A stretch of DNA of 64,000 nucleotides from Oryzias latipes (lineage: Eukaryota; Chordata; Actinopteri; Beloniformes; Adrianichthyidae): assembly GCF_002234675.1 (NCBI RefSeq), contig NC_019866.2, positions 24,736,955 through 24,800,954 of the forward strand. Reading direction: 5' to 3'. Shown piece by piece: positions 19,504 through 30,338 of this stretch (the first letter of the stretch is position 1; each line of letters begins with the position of its first letter). The notes beneath the pieces are model-generated. The model saw only the letters and a list, made by a program, of their open reading frames with translations, ran no database searches and was not told the DNA's origin. The position numbers and the translations under genes are program-made.

Positions 19504-21990
19504 CTTAGGGGGTGGAGGGCTTGGTCGTCGCTGCTCCTTGCCCTTCTGCCGTGGTTTGGGGTGGGGGTCGGGGCCTCCAGTGCCTGGCGGGGGCGGTGGG
19601 GGGCTCCGTTGGTCGGGGGGTCGGGTCCGGTGCCTGGGTGGGGCGGGCTGGGGCGCTGCGTGGTCCTCTGGGCTTGGGTGTGGGGGTGCGTGGTGGGGGG
19701 GTGGGGTGGTGGTCTGGCTTGGCTTGGGGGGTGGTCCCTTTGCCTGTGCTGGGGGGGGTTGGCGGGGGGCCCTGCTCGGGTGGGGGGGCCCAGCGGCGCC
19801 GGATGGGCTGCCCATCTGCACCTGGGGCTGGGATCGGCCCTTCCCTGGCTCTGGGACGGGACGGGACAACCCTCTCGGGGCCCCCGGTCGCTCTGGGTGT
19901 CACCCGCTTCGGCTGCGGGGTCTGGGGTGGGGTGGGGGGCTTGTCGGCCCTGTCCTGTGGGGGGGCGTTCTGGGGGGGAGGGGGGGCCCATTATTAGTAC
20001 GGGTCGGGGGGGCTAACGGGTCGGGGTCTCCGCTGAGGCAATCAGTGGTTGCCTCGGCCGGTTGGCCTCCTCGGTCCCGTCGAGGCCTGACCAGAGCTCT
20101 TCTAGGGCCGGCGTCTGGGGGTGGGGGCCTGGGCTTGCTCCGGGGGGGGCGACGCTTTCTGGCTCCTCTCTCTCTGTGTGGGGTGGGTGGTGCCGGGCCT
20201 GGGGTGTCGGCGCCTCCGGGGGTGGGGCCCCTGGGCCGGGTGGCCCTGGCCCCTTTGCTGGGGGTGGGCTGGGGGACGGCTGTTTGACCACCGGGGGACA
20301 GTCTACCAGCTGTCCCCAACTTACCCCCTTCCTTATATAACCTCATATTAGGGTGAGGGGGTGGGGGGTCTAGCCTGCGATGCGCCTTGGGGGGGGGCTA
20401 CTTGGGAGTGGCCCCCCTCCTATGGTTGCCGTATGGAGTGGGCCCCCCCTCTTTCGGTTTTATTTGCACCTTAGACATGTAGGGTCCTTGGTAGGGGGGG
20501 TGCTTGGACATCACTGCAAGCAAGCAGCAGATGTCCTCCTGGCACCCTACCCGCCAATTTTAACCGCACCTTAGACATTTAGGGCCCCTTGGTGTGGAGG
20601 GTGAGGGGACATCACTGTGAGTAATCAGGAGATGTCCCCTTAGTGCCCTACTCGCCAATTTTAACTGCACCCCCCTTAGTACACACACCCCTCCCCCTTC
20701 AATATATACATTCAAACATAAACACACACACATGCACACAAACACCCTCTCAAACACCCATACACGCACACACATTTTACAAGGAAGGTGGGACCTGGGT
20801 CCATCTGTCCCCTACCCCTTCCCTGGTGGGGGGTGCGGGCCCCTTGGCGATGGCGGCCGTGTCCCTTGGGTGCCGGCTCCCTGGGCCCGGCGGTGCTCTC
20901 TCCGCGCGGTGGGGGGGTTCATATTACACCTGAGCCGGGGGTGTTCGTGTCCCTGGGGGGTGGGTCCTGGTCCTTGCCCCTGGGCGCTGGGCCCCGCCAA
21001 ACTTCCAACATGGCCGAGCCTGGTCGGGCCATATTTATAACACCCCTTGTGGGCCGCCCTTTTTTCCCCAGGGTTCCCCCCTCCTGGGCGGGGGCGGCGG
21101 GCCCCTGCCTTGCTCCTACCTGGACCAACCGTGGGCCGGGTGGGTGGCTGCCTGGAGTGCGGAGCGGGTCTCCCTTGGGGGGTCCTGGCTCGTACCTGGG
21201 GTCGGGGCGGGGGGATGCCCGGAACTCCTGGGTGGTGGTGGGGTGCTCGTCTGGGGCTGTGGGCGTCCCTCTCCGGTGGGGCCCTGCGTTGGGCTCTTCC
21301 GGCGCGGCGGGGGGCTGCTTTCCTGGCTGGGCTGGGGCGGCACTCTCTTTCCCTCTGCGCCTCCCTGCTCTCTGGCTCTGGGGGCCTCGCGGCGGTCCTG
21401 CTGGCCCTGGCCTGGGTGGCGGTCTTGGTCGCCCGGGGGGCGGTTGTTCCCTGCCTGTTCCCGTGTGGCGTTGGGGGGATTCCGGCTGCCGCTGCTGCTG
21501 CGGCGGGGGTCTGGGTGTGGGGGTGGCTGGGCGCTCCTCCTCCTTCTTTTCACATTCCACCATCCATTTTAGAAGAACATAAATACTCACTTGAGCACAG
21601 GTGTTAGCTCACCTTTGCACTAATAGTTTGCATGATTGAATGAATGAAAGATTTCACACTAGTTGGTTTAAAGGCATAGGTATGCGTTCGTGAACACTAT
21701 CTGTTTTGTGTGCATGTTGACATGTGGACATTTTTGCGGCTAGCAGGTGTGTTGATAATATTTGAGTGTGTGTGAACAGGCCCCGCCCTTTTTGTACTAC
21801 ATTTGAACCGTACCGTGACGATAAACAACCAGTAAACCTGTCTGCTCTATGCTGCTTCATGGTCTTACCCCCCTTCCCCTCCTATTATCACCCTCCTACC
21901 CCCCCCCTCTCTCTAACGTCCCTCTCTCTTCTTCCCCTCTTTCCTTTTCCGTCCGGTCCAACACCAAAGATTTTCAAACATGATTGAAAT
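19504..21990 (+). other. G-rich 3' UTR of the L1 element
   Basis: About 2 kb of extremely G-rich plus-strand sequence (runs of 4-8 G throughout 19510-20450 and 20810-21540) follows the stop codon, in sharp contrast to the A-rich ORF. Long open frames on both strands here come from the lack of A/T and have no domain content. A CA-rich patch lies at 20700-20775, and the segment ends with C/T-rich sequence and an AATAAA near 21992. Confidence 0.8.
20466..20672 (+). repeat. About 100-bp tandem duplication in the L1 3' UTR
   Basis: GCACCTTAGACAT occurs at 20466 and 20566, and GCACC after CGCCAATTTTAA recurs near 20668. Each unit contains GGACATCACTG, AGATGTCC and CGCCAATTTTAA blocks. This gives two full units of about 100-102 bp. 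Confidence 0.8.
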
Positions 21991-22143
21991 TAATAAAGTT
22001 TGGCCTCAATTACAAAAGGGGTTTATTCAGACATACCTTTGGTTTGTCTTAAGATGAATAACCCCTCTTGTTAAAATAAAATATGTCCAACACAAGAGGC
22101 CCTCAGCTCTCATCTGTTTGCCTAGCTGTTGGACAGGACAAGT

Positions 22144-22178
22144 TAAAAAAAAAAAAAAAAAAAAAAAAGCGCTAAATA
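22144..22178 (+). other. L1 poly(A) tail and right target-site duplication
   Basis: A run of about 25 A (22145-22168) ends in AAAAGCGCTAAATA at 22165-22178, the exact copy of 15501-15514. The A-run start after AAGTT marks the end of the transcript-derived sequence. Confidence 0.85.
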
Positions 22179-23440
22179 AGTATACGCCATTTACTCGTCT
22201 CTGCTCACCTAAAACTTTCATTGTAAGTAAAGCATGCATTTTTCTTTGTAAACTTTTGCCTTAATAAAACCAGACAGATGAATTTGGTGAAATGTTTCCA
22301 GAAAGAAGAATTTCAGTCCAGACAGCAGGATTCAGCTAAACGTCACCTGGAGGACTGAGAACCTTCATCGACTCCAGAAAACCGGTTTTAATTTCACATT
22401 TTCAGTCATTTATTCTTCAAACGCAGGGATAACCCAAGAAGGTTTCTAAATGCTGTTGGATAACTGACTCCATCCATCCATCCAGGGATGCTGGAGCCTA
22501 TCCAGCTCTTCTTTAACTGCTGAATACATCTCTATACCTTCAATATCAGAACAGTCTTTGCTCCATTTATTTCTGGTTTCTACATTTTTTCCTCTAAACT
22601 CTGAGACTCCTGGGACTCATTTCAAGAAGAAAGATGAATATAATCTGAATCTAATGAGAAACTGACTAAATTCATCCTATTAGAACAAAACTCAGAGATA
22701 AAAGACTCTTGAATGTAACGGAACAGAGAAAACTTGCACTGTGGTTGTTTTTCAAGATTTCAAAATGTGTTTTATTGTCATTTCACACATTTTATTTGCA
22801 GAGAAATGGGACGAGATGTTGTTTCTCACTAGTATGACTGCAAAGAAAGCAAGCAACAAAATCGCAATCAACTGCAATGAAAGTAGCAATAAAACCTGAA
22901 ACCACTGCATTAAACTTTCTGTACTGACTGATCACAAACCTATTGTTCTACTACAACAGAGATTATGTCAGAACATTACTTTGTTGGCTTCAGTATCTTT
23001 AGAGATATTGAGCATTTTCGACCAAATATGATCCATATTTACATGTAAAAATAATTCTCAACATAAACAAAGTGAATTTATGAATAATCTTTGGGACAAT
23101 AAGGTCATGATTAGTACAGAAAGTTTAGTGATAATAGCCTCAGTATTTTTAGAGCTATTGAGCACCTGTATTATGATGCATATCTCTATTCAAACTTGAA
23201 AATAAATATATCGATACAATAAAATAAAGATGGACTTTCTTATAAAATATTTATTGTAGCCTAAATATGCTGACGAGTCTTCATTACCAGCTCATATAAA
23301 TGTAGACAATTATTCATTATTGAGAATTTTCTTATTATTGATTTTTACAGAATGGTCGTTTCACACTTGCAATTTGTTTACGGTCCCTTAGCAGCCGTGT
23401 TGCATGTCTGCATTTACAGCTGGAAGAGATCATTTCTCAG
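22179..23440. other. Gene-free AT-rich stretch
   Basis: I see no exons. The first bases are the remainder of the SINE-like host repeat. A CCATCCATCCATCC run with GGGATGCTGGAGCCTATCC near 22470-22505 is a scrap of a dispersed fish repeat. The rest shows no recognisable structure. Confidence 0.5.
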
Positions 23441-23443
23441 TAA

Positions 23444-23648
23444 CCCTTGTTCTATCCTAGGCACTTTAACATTGGGAGTGGGGTCATCTAGACCCACTAC
23501 ATAGTGCTCTGAACCTTTTTTCTTCAATGATTTGTCATCTTCACTGGTGTCCATGGATTACATGAAATCTTTCCACCTTTATCCACCTTTGTCATGGTAG
23601 GGAGAACACCTCAATGGAAGGGGGGGGTCATCTAAGATAACACAAGGG
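23444..23648. mobile_element. piggyBac-like MITE (CCCTTGT termini, TTAA-type site)
   Basis: The left end CCCTTGTTCTATCCTAGG and right end TCTAAGATAACACAAGGG are inverted, flanked by GTAA (23440-23443, one mismatch) and TTAA (23649-23652). The inner sequence includes GGGGTCATCTAGACCC and CCTTTGTCATGGTAGGGAG. TTAA target sites and CCCTTGTG-type termini fit piggyBac-derived MITEs. There is no transposase. Confidence 0.75.
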
Positions 23649-23884
23649 TTAAGAGGCAGAAAAAAGCATCTTTTTTCTTTAGAACTACATTTTTAGTTCA
23701 CTCTCTGTGTTAATACAAAATGATTGCAATACTTTTGTCAAACTTTTATCGTTTATCAGAAGAGTTATAGAGACCAGAAGTCCAAAACTGTTTAGATCTT
23801 TCAAACTTCATCAAATCTTCTGAGTCCTGCACTCTGATGGATTGACAACCCCCCCCCCTCCTCTAACCTAACCCCCTTGTTCCA

Positions 23885-26790
23885 TTAAAATAAATAATAA
23901 TAAACTTTATTTATATAGCACTTTTCGAAATCCAGATTAAAAAGTGCTGTACAATTAATATGAGACAAAGTCAGTATTAAAAACAGTTTCCAGTATGGAG
24001 TAATAAAACCCAGCACACATATGAAATGGTGATAGTGGTTAAAATCAATACAATCGTTAAATCAGTAAAATCAAGAAAATCAAGAAAAACCAAGGAAATT
24101 GATGAAATCAATAAAATCAAATATTTAGATTTAAGAACCAGTAAAATCATTAAAACACACCTGTAGAGGTACGTTTTTAAAAGAGATTTAAATACTGGCA
24201 TGGACCCAGCGAGCCTGATCTCTTTAAGGAGGCTGTTCCAGAGTGTTGGGGCTCTTACAGCAAAGGCCCTGTCTCCCCCGGTCTTTAATCTAGATTGTAC
24301 AATTGTTAAAAGGCCTCTTGCCGAAGATCTAAGATCGCGACCAGATACGTAGGGAATGAGGAGATCAGCTATATATTTAGGGGCCAGACCACAGAGTGCT
24401 TTAAAAGCAATCATTGAAATCTTAAAATCTATTCTAAAACGGACTGGGAGCCAGTCCAAAGACGCTAAAACTGGAGTGATATGGTCTCTCATTCTGGTAC
24501 CGGTTAATAGTCTGGCGGCAGAATTTTGGACTAACTGGAGTTGATACACACTCTGCTGTGAAAGGCATGTGTAGAGTGCATTACAATAGTCCAAACGGGA
24601 AAAATAAAAGCGTGAATCACCATCTCAAGACATTTTTTTGATAGGAGAGGGGTTATCCTGTATAAACTATGTAGTTGCCAGAAACAGGATTTGACCAATG
24701 ATTTAACATGTGTCTCCAGATTCATATCGGTATCAAATATCACCCTCAGATTTCTGCAGCTTGAAGAAACATTGTTAGACAGAGACTCCAATTTCAAAGC
24801 CACACCATTTCGGGCCTCAACTGAACCAAAAATAATCACATCAGTTTTGTCCATATTCAACTGCAGAAGATTTTGGGCCATCCAGGTTTTAATATCAGCA
24901 ATACAGCTATTGAGATTCTTTAAAAGACCAAGGTCACCAGGTTTAAATGATAAGTAAAGTTGAGTATCATCTGCATAAAAATGAAAATTAAGGTTATGTT
25001 GGCGTATTATCTCCCCCAGTGGTAACATGTAAATGGAAAATAACAGAGGTCCCAGTACCGAACCCTGGGGAACGCCACATGTCATTTTCACCTTAGATGA
25101 GCAAGAATTGCAGATGAAAACATTAAAAAACCTGACCGATAAATAAGAATAAAACCAGTTAAAAACTGTGCCAGAAAAACCAATCCAAGATTTTAGACGT
25201 TGTAATAAGATGGAGTGGTCAACTGTATCAAATGCTGCACTGAGATCTAAAAGAACTAAAATGGATATTTTTCCTGAGTCTGCAGCCATTAAAAGGTCAT
25301 TCATCACTCTCAGCAACGCAGTCTCTGTGCTGTGGTTGGCCTTAAACCCAGATTGAAGGGTCTCAAATAATTTATTTTTATTTAAAAAGGAAATTACCTG
25401 CTCAGCCACTAACTTTTCCAGGATCTTAGCCAAGAAAGGCAGTTTTGAGATTGGTCTGTAGTGCTCCAAGCAACTTGGGTCCAGGGAGGGTTTTTTCAAT
25501 AGTGGCTGATTCATGGCAGCCTTAAAATCATCTGGACTGTGCCAGTTGAAAGAGAGGTGTTCATTAGGAACAGTATGTGGGAGCTAACCGATCCATATAT
25601 TTCTGGAAAAAATCTAACTGGCATAATGTCCAGAGAGCAATGGCATGGTTTCATTTTATGAACTATCTCAGAAAGAGTGTTGAGGGAGACTGACTGAAAG
25701 GCTTCAAAGACCACTGTGGGCCTCGCAGGTGGAGTTGACAGAATAGGAGGTGACGAAGATCTGGTAATGGATATCTGGGACCTAATGTTAGAAATTTTGT
25801 TAATAAAATGATTTGCAAATTGCTCACAGATTACTGGGGAAGTCGGTAAATTGCTAGTATGTGGGGCTTCACTTAGCTGATTTATGACCTTAGAAAGTAC
25901 CCTGGGATTATTTCTATTGGCATCAATTAATTGCGAGAGTCTGATCTTGCCTTTTTCATTTGACGGTTAAAATTATTCATGTGATTTTTCAAGGTTTCCA
26001 AGTCCACAGTTGATTTAGAAGCTTTCCATTTGCGCTCGGCTCTGCGACAGATTCTTTTCGAGTTGTGAATACTATCAGTTATCCAAGGCAGATTTTTATT
26101 TTGGACTTTTCTCAACCTGAAAGGGGCAATTTGGTCCAGGATGCGTGCAGTTGCTGAGTTAAAATTTGATAAAATACTGTTTGCATCAGAATTTAAAACC
26201 AAAGGGGCCGAGAAAACATTTCCAAAATTTGCTGCAGTAGATGAGTTGAAGACACGTGAGTAAATGACATTAGGCTTAGACTCATTACCATTTAGGATTA
26301 CCATTTAGTTCTGGAGAAAACAAAATGCACTTATGGTCAGACATGACAAAATCCATACATGTCACATTGAGGACTGAGATCCCACATGTTAAAATAATAT
26401 CTAGTGTGTGACCTTTGATATGGGTTGATCCAGTGAAAGCTCGATCAAGGTTAAAAGAATCAATGATGTTTAAAAATTCCCTTGCTAGTTGATTATCTGA
26501 GCAGCACACATGGATGTTGAAATCTCCAGCAATAATAACTTTATTATGTGTTGTCATAACCAGGGAGAGAAGTTCAGCAAACTCCTCAATAAAACCAGAG
26601 GTTGATTTGGGGGGCCTATAAATAAGAATACATAGAACTTTACTCAAACCACTTATATAAAAATATAAAGACTCAAAAGATTTAAAATCACCAAAAGTGG
26701 CTGAAGTACAGTTAAATGAGGTCCTGGCAAGTAAACGATTTGTTAGCCAGGGATCTAATATTCAGAAGTCCAAAGTTTGTCAGATATGAC
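23885..26790 (-). pseudogene. L2-type LINE ORF2 (endonuclease-reverse transcriptase), broken
   Basis: Read on the minus strand, the endonuclease starts near 26780 (LLNIRSLANKS), then jumps to YRPPKS, AGDFNIHV and SDHKCILF (26640-26300), so the middle of the endonuclease is deleted. The linker (LPWITDSIH, RRAERKWKAS) is at 26110-25930. RT follows at 25514-24531 with HYRPISKLPF, LLDLSAAFDTVDH (motif A), GVPQGSVLGPLLFSIY (motif B) and FYADDTQLY (motif C). The C-terminal part (LDYCNAL, LQLVQNSAARLL, APTLWNSL) ends about 24100. Frameshifts near 26300, 25710-25510 and 24600 split the frame. The 3' end carries AATAATAATAAACTTTATTTATATAGCAC-like sequence (plus strand) near 23888. The motif set fits the CR1/L2 group, most likely L2. 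Confidence 0.85.
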
Positions 26791-27129
26791 ACAGGGTTTG
26801 ATGACGGGTAAATAGTGATCATGTTATGAGGATTTCTAGATCTCCTATATTTAAGAGGATAATGGTTCTTTAGCTGGTTTTAAGATGACAGTTATATTAC
26901 AGTTATATTACAAATGGGTTGAGATTGTGATGAACAATAGTATACTGACAAAGGGGATTTCCTTTGGGAATTAATTGCACAACAGTTGGGATTCTGTGAG
27001 GTAATTGAGCAGCAGGGGGAGCTGGTGAGACAACCGCGCAGCTTCATTACCAGCTCATAGCAGAAGAAGAAGCTGGAGGAGTGCTTTGTTGTGAAAACAG
27101 TCAGTCACGTGGTCTCATCTGAACGGCAT

Positions 27130-28570
27130 ATCTGATATTTGATAACTACCCATCCTGTTTGGGTGAGTTCCATCCAGACAATAAAAAGAAGTGCGTTTCC
27201 AGAAAAGATTAAAATTGTCAATAAAACTGCACTTTTGTGTCATGCATGCAGCTTGTAGCCAGGTGTTCATCCTAGAAGACGACTGAAGCGTTCTGTGCTC
27301 CGGGAGAATCCTGGCAGAGGACCGCTGATGAAAACCGACTTTCCACAGTTTTTTAAAAAATTAAACAGGTCCATGAAATCCGCTTTGGTTTCTTGAGATT
27401 CCCGGCGGGAGGTGTCATTACAGCCCACATGCACTATCAGACGGAAAACAGTTGTTGGAAGTGAGTTTAGTATGCCCGGAAGTTTTTCCAAAATATCCCG
27501 AACTGTAGATCCAGGAAAACAGCGAGTGACAGCGTTGAAAAATGGGACATGTCTGATGCTGTCGCCCACTATCAGGGTAGTGGGAGCAAATTCGGCTGAG
27601 TAGCTCGGTTGGTAAGGTGAGCGGCTACCATGCAGGAATCCAGGGTTCGATTCCCGGAGGGGAAGAAACAATGGTACTGGGGGCAATTACCAATTACCAG
27701 AGCAGTTAACATCACTCAGTGAGGGTCCTTAGGCAAGACCCTTAACGCTACTGCCTCCCGAGCGCAGTTCAGTTGCAGCTCACTGCTCCCCCAGGGGATG
27801 GGTCAAATGGAGAGAAGAATGTCCCCATTGAGGGATAAATAAAGTATACGAAAAAAAAAAATAGTGGGCGAGGTGGAGGCATGTGGGGCTCAGAGTTTGC
27901 TGAGTCCACATCACTTGGCTGGACAGGTGATGCTTCCTTCTTGTCTTGCTGCTGCGTCGGGGAAACGCTCCTCTGTGACTCCAGGGACTGGAGCCCCCCG
28001 GGGCGACGATGTAGTACGGCGTTTTTTAGGAGGATCCTCCGCCATGAGGAAGAGGTGGAGCTGCGTTTAGAAAGTTACGGGAGACCTTATGGAAATGTTG
28101 ATTTCTGTATCCATCTTGATTTGCCTCTCCACTCCAGGCCGGCGGGGGATCACAGATGCCGAGGAATTCAGATCCGGTTTTTGTGGGGCTGCTGAGGGCT
28201 CGGCCTCATGCGTCATAGCTGACACTGACAGCTTTGGATTCAGGGGAGGACGCTGTGGGGATTCCCCAGCCTGGTTGTCATCCGCCAGAGCAGCAAAACG
28301 ATTGGCAAGGTTCAATCCAGGAGCCTGAGTTGAGAGCGAACGGCTTGGACCTTTTTGATAGCCACGTACGACCACCTCCGACCATGTTGACCCGCATTTG
28401 GTGTTGAGCAGGACGGCAGTTTCTCTGGATTCCAAGGCAGTGAGTCCTGGAGGGTTTGGTTTAGCGTGGCTAGCCGCTGGGATTGACTACCCGCTAGATC
28501 CATGTAGTTCTGCAACAAGGAATCCTTCCTTATGTCGCAATTCCTCGGAGAGTCGGCAGATGTCTTCTTA
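27130..28570 (-). pseudogene. L2-type LINE ORF1 with SGNH/esterase-like domain, split by a SINE
   Basis: Minus-strand fragments start near 28555 (N-terminal part with SLLQNYMDLAGSQS) and continue through CGSTWSEVVVRG and LNLANRFAALADD (28435-28230). After the SINE at 27598-27862 they continue with an esterase-like domain: TTLIVGDSIRHV (block with Ser in GDS), VHVGCNDT and FISGPLP (27600-27310), then FIDNFNLFW and LDGTHPN further left. CR1/L2-type elements with an esterase domain in ORF1 are known from fish. The first codons at 28590 belong to a neighbouring MITE. Confidence 0.75.
27598..27862 (+). mobile_element. tRNA-derived SINE inserted in the LINE ORF1
   Basis: The tRNA-like head has an A box (TAGCTCGGTTGGTAAGG, about 27600) and a perfect B box GGTTCGATTCC (27644-27654). 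A body follows with GGGTCCTTAGGCAAGACCC and a 3' end GGGATAAATAAAGTATACG plus poly(A) (27850-27861). TAGTGGG on both sides (27576-27582 and 27862-27868) may be the target-site duplication. It interrupts the esterase-like domain at its catalytic block. It is not a functional tRNA gene, because the cloverleaf does not close. Confidence 0.8.
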
Positions 28571-28722
28571 CGGAAGCTCTGAGCTGCCACCGCGAAAAAT
28601 ATTTTTTGGAACAGTTTCTCGTAATAACGAGAACAGTATCTCGTTATAACGTGATACGTTTCTCGTTATTACGAAAAGCTTTTCCAAAAAATATTTTTCG
28701 CGGTGGCGGCTCAGAGCTTCCG
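28571..28722. mobile_element. Foldback MITE with TA target site and CTCGTTAT palindromes
   Basis: The two ends are inverted repeats of about 45 bp (CGGAAGCTCTGAGC...CCACCGCGAAAAATATTTTTT and its complement), flanked by TA at 28569-28570 and 28723-28724. The loop holds repeated palindromic blocks TCTCGTAATAACGAGA, TCTCGTTATAACG and TCTCGTTATTACGA. TA flanks suggest mobilisation by a Tc1/mariner-type transposase, by inference. Confidence 0.8.
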
Positions 28723-28724
28723 TA

Positions 28725-30140
28725 CGTTGGAACTTGTGTTGTGGTTTACATTGTTTTTGAAGAATTTTTTTTCTCTGGTGTTTCTGTTTTTCATTTTAAA
28801 TAAAGCTAACGGAACAGCAGACGGTTTTCATTTTGGTGAACTAAAAGCAAGAATGTGGAGCTTCCTGCTCTCTGGTTTTATGATGGGGAATATCTCACAG
28901 TCTTTTACACATCTCCTTGACCTTTTGACCTTCACATTTACCCACCACCCTTCATCCTTCTCGTGCTGCAGCCTAAACTCAGGTGAGCTCTGGTCGCCTC
29001 CATCAGCTCCACCCCGCATGACACCCGACCCTCTGAAACACAAACACCCACAGCTCAGATTCTCAGTCCAGCTGTCAGCTGCACCCCCGTCTTCTGGTTT
29101 TCTAACGGTGTCGTACGCGTTGGTTTTGCTCAAGGACACTTCAACATATGAGCAGGCAGAGACGGAGGTTGCCGGTTGAAGTTCTTCCCTGCTGTTCAGG
29201 TGTTGGGTCTGTTCCACAGGTGTAGAAAGAACAGCTGCTTCAGTGATGCTCCTCTTCATCAAAGCACAGTCGGCTGCCAGCAGGATTACGACAAATGAAG
29301 ATTTAGTTAAAAATATTAAATATTTAGTTTAGAAAATTAATTTTAAGGCTAGATCTTAATATTTCATTTGCAAATGATTTATTTTATTAAATTAAATAGT
29401 TAATTAACAAACTAAAATTTTTATTCTGTAAACTTAACATGTACCGGTAATTATTTAAAAAAAACATTTAACTTTAAATTAAATATTTAGCTTGCTGACT
29501 ACATATTAAGTAAGTGTAACATTTATAAATACATGAATTAAAAAGTGAAAATGTGCATTTGAAAAATTAAACCTGTTTTTCTCCAAAAACAGACTAAATT
29601 ACCAATATTTTAGCTATTAATATTTGACAGCAGCTTTACAAACGGTAAACTACAAGCTTTTCCTAACAGCATTTTTTCCATTTGCGTCTGATTTACCACC
29701 ATTTGAATAAAGAAATACTCAGAAATGAGGTTTAAATCTTAATTTTCTTTATTAATGTCCTCCATCGTTAGAAAAATGCTGTAAAAAAAAACACTTCTAA
29801 ATTTCATTGGAGTGGGTTTTTAATAGCGGTTAAAAAGAATGGAATCTGTTTTTTATTTAAGACTTGAGGTCCAAATGTCAGCACCATAATTCAGAAGAAT
29901 TTATATATGAGTACATGTAGACATTATCAACTTTAAAGACTGAAATATTTTGAGGTTTTTTAAACAACGTTTTTATTGTGAATTCCGTTTTTGCTTCGTG
30001 TTTGTTTGTAGGCTTTGAACTCAGAAAGTATTACGTAAAAAGTACCCACCATATCAGTCTTTTTTAAATTTTATTTTATTTTTTCCCTCCATATCAATCT
30101 TTCAGAGCCACACAGGGAAGAATGACATAACAAACTCAAT
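28725..30140. other. Gene-free stretch upstream of SCAF1
   Basis: A SINE-like scrap (TTGCTCAAGGACACTTCAACA near 29126-29146, then GGAGGTTGCCGGTTGAA) lies near 29100-29180. A dispersed repeat lies at 29690-29825. The rest is AT-rich and shows no exon. A frame of about 160 codons starting inside the MITE has no domain and is not called. Confidence 0.5.
29690..29825. repeat. Dispersed repeat shared with LIN7B intron 2
   Basis: CCATTTGAATAAAGAAATACTCAGAAATG and CATTGGAGTGGGTTTTTAA blocks match 58475-58600 (TTTGAATAAAGAAACTCAGAAATG and CATTGGAGTGGGTCTTTAA) in the same orientation. The family is unnamed. Confidence 0.65.
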
Positions 30141-30338
30141 TTCCCATCGTCCTTAGCGATCCGGTTTCACCAGAGGGAAGATGGCGGCGCTAAGTGGAAC
30201 AAGGCTGCCGCTGCGTTTCTAAAAAACGACTAAAGCGGACCGCGCGGGGCTTGGAGAAGCGAGTCGGTGTCTTAGACGGCTTGTCGGTGATCCCGGGGCG
30301 GATGCTGCGGCCTCGGAGGGGAAACGGGAGCGCGGACG
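30140..30338 (+). promoter_or_regulatory. SCAF1: SCAF1 promoter and untranslated first exon
   Basis: A CpG-rich start region contains AAGATGGCGGC (30178-30188), the typical YY1 initiator-type motif of housekeeping genes. A clear splice donor (GACG/GTGAGTC) follows at 30338/30339. Two ATGs lie in this exon: a 13-codon uORF at 30181-30222 (stop TAA), and ATG at 30302, whose frame after splicing ends at TGA 31647-31649. The exact transcription start is not known. Confidence 0.6.

Larger units (their letters stand above)
15515..22164 (+). mobile_element. Complete L1/Tx1-clade LINE insertion (about 6.65 kb)
   Basis: The element is bounded by a 14-bp direct repeat (15501-15514 and 22165-22178). 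It has a short 5' UTR (15515-15750), one long ORF (15751-19503), a 2.5 kb G-rich 3' UTR with an AATAAA signal near 21992, and a terminal poly(A) of about 20-25 A ending at about 22164. The exact target-site duplication and open ORF argue for recent retrotransposition. It inserted into the tail of an older SINE-like repeat. Clade placement rests on the RT and endonuclease motifs described for the ORF. Confidence 0.85.

Noticed and set aside
19422-21607. Many long open frames (up to about 260 codons) on both strands
   Set aside because: They lie in the GC-rich L1 3' UTR where stop codons are rare by composition. They overlap in all frames, are Gly/Pro/Arg-biased and show no domain.
27600-27670. 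Possible tRNA gene
   Set aside because: A and B boxes are present, but the acceptor stem does not pair and the sequence continues into a SINE body with a poly(A) tail.
28703-29179. 158-codon plus-strand frame with a hydrophobic N-terminus
   Set aside because: It starts inside the MITE terminal repeat, its hydrophobic part comes from T-rich sequence, and it shows no splice or domain support.
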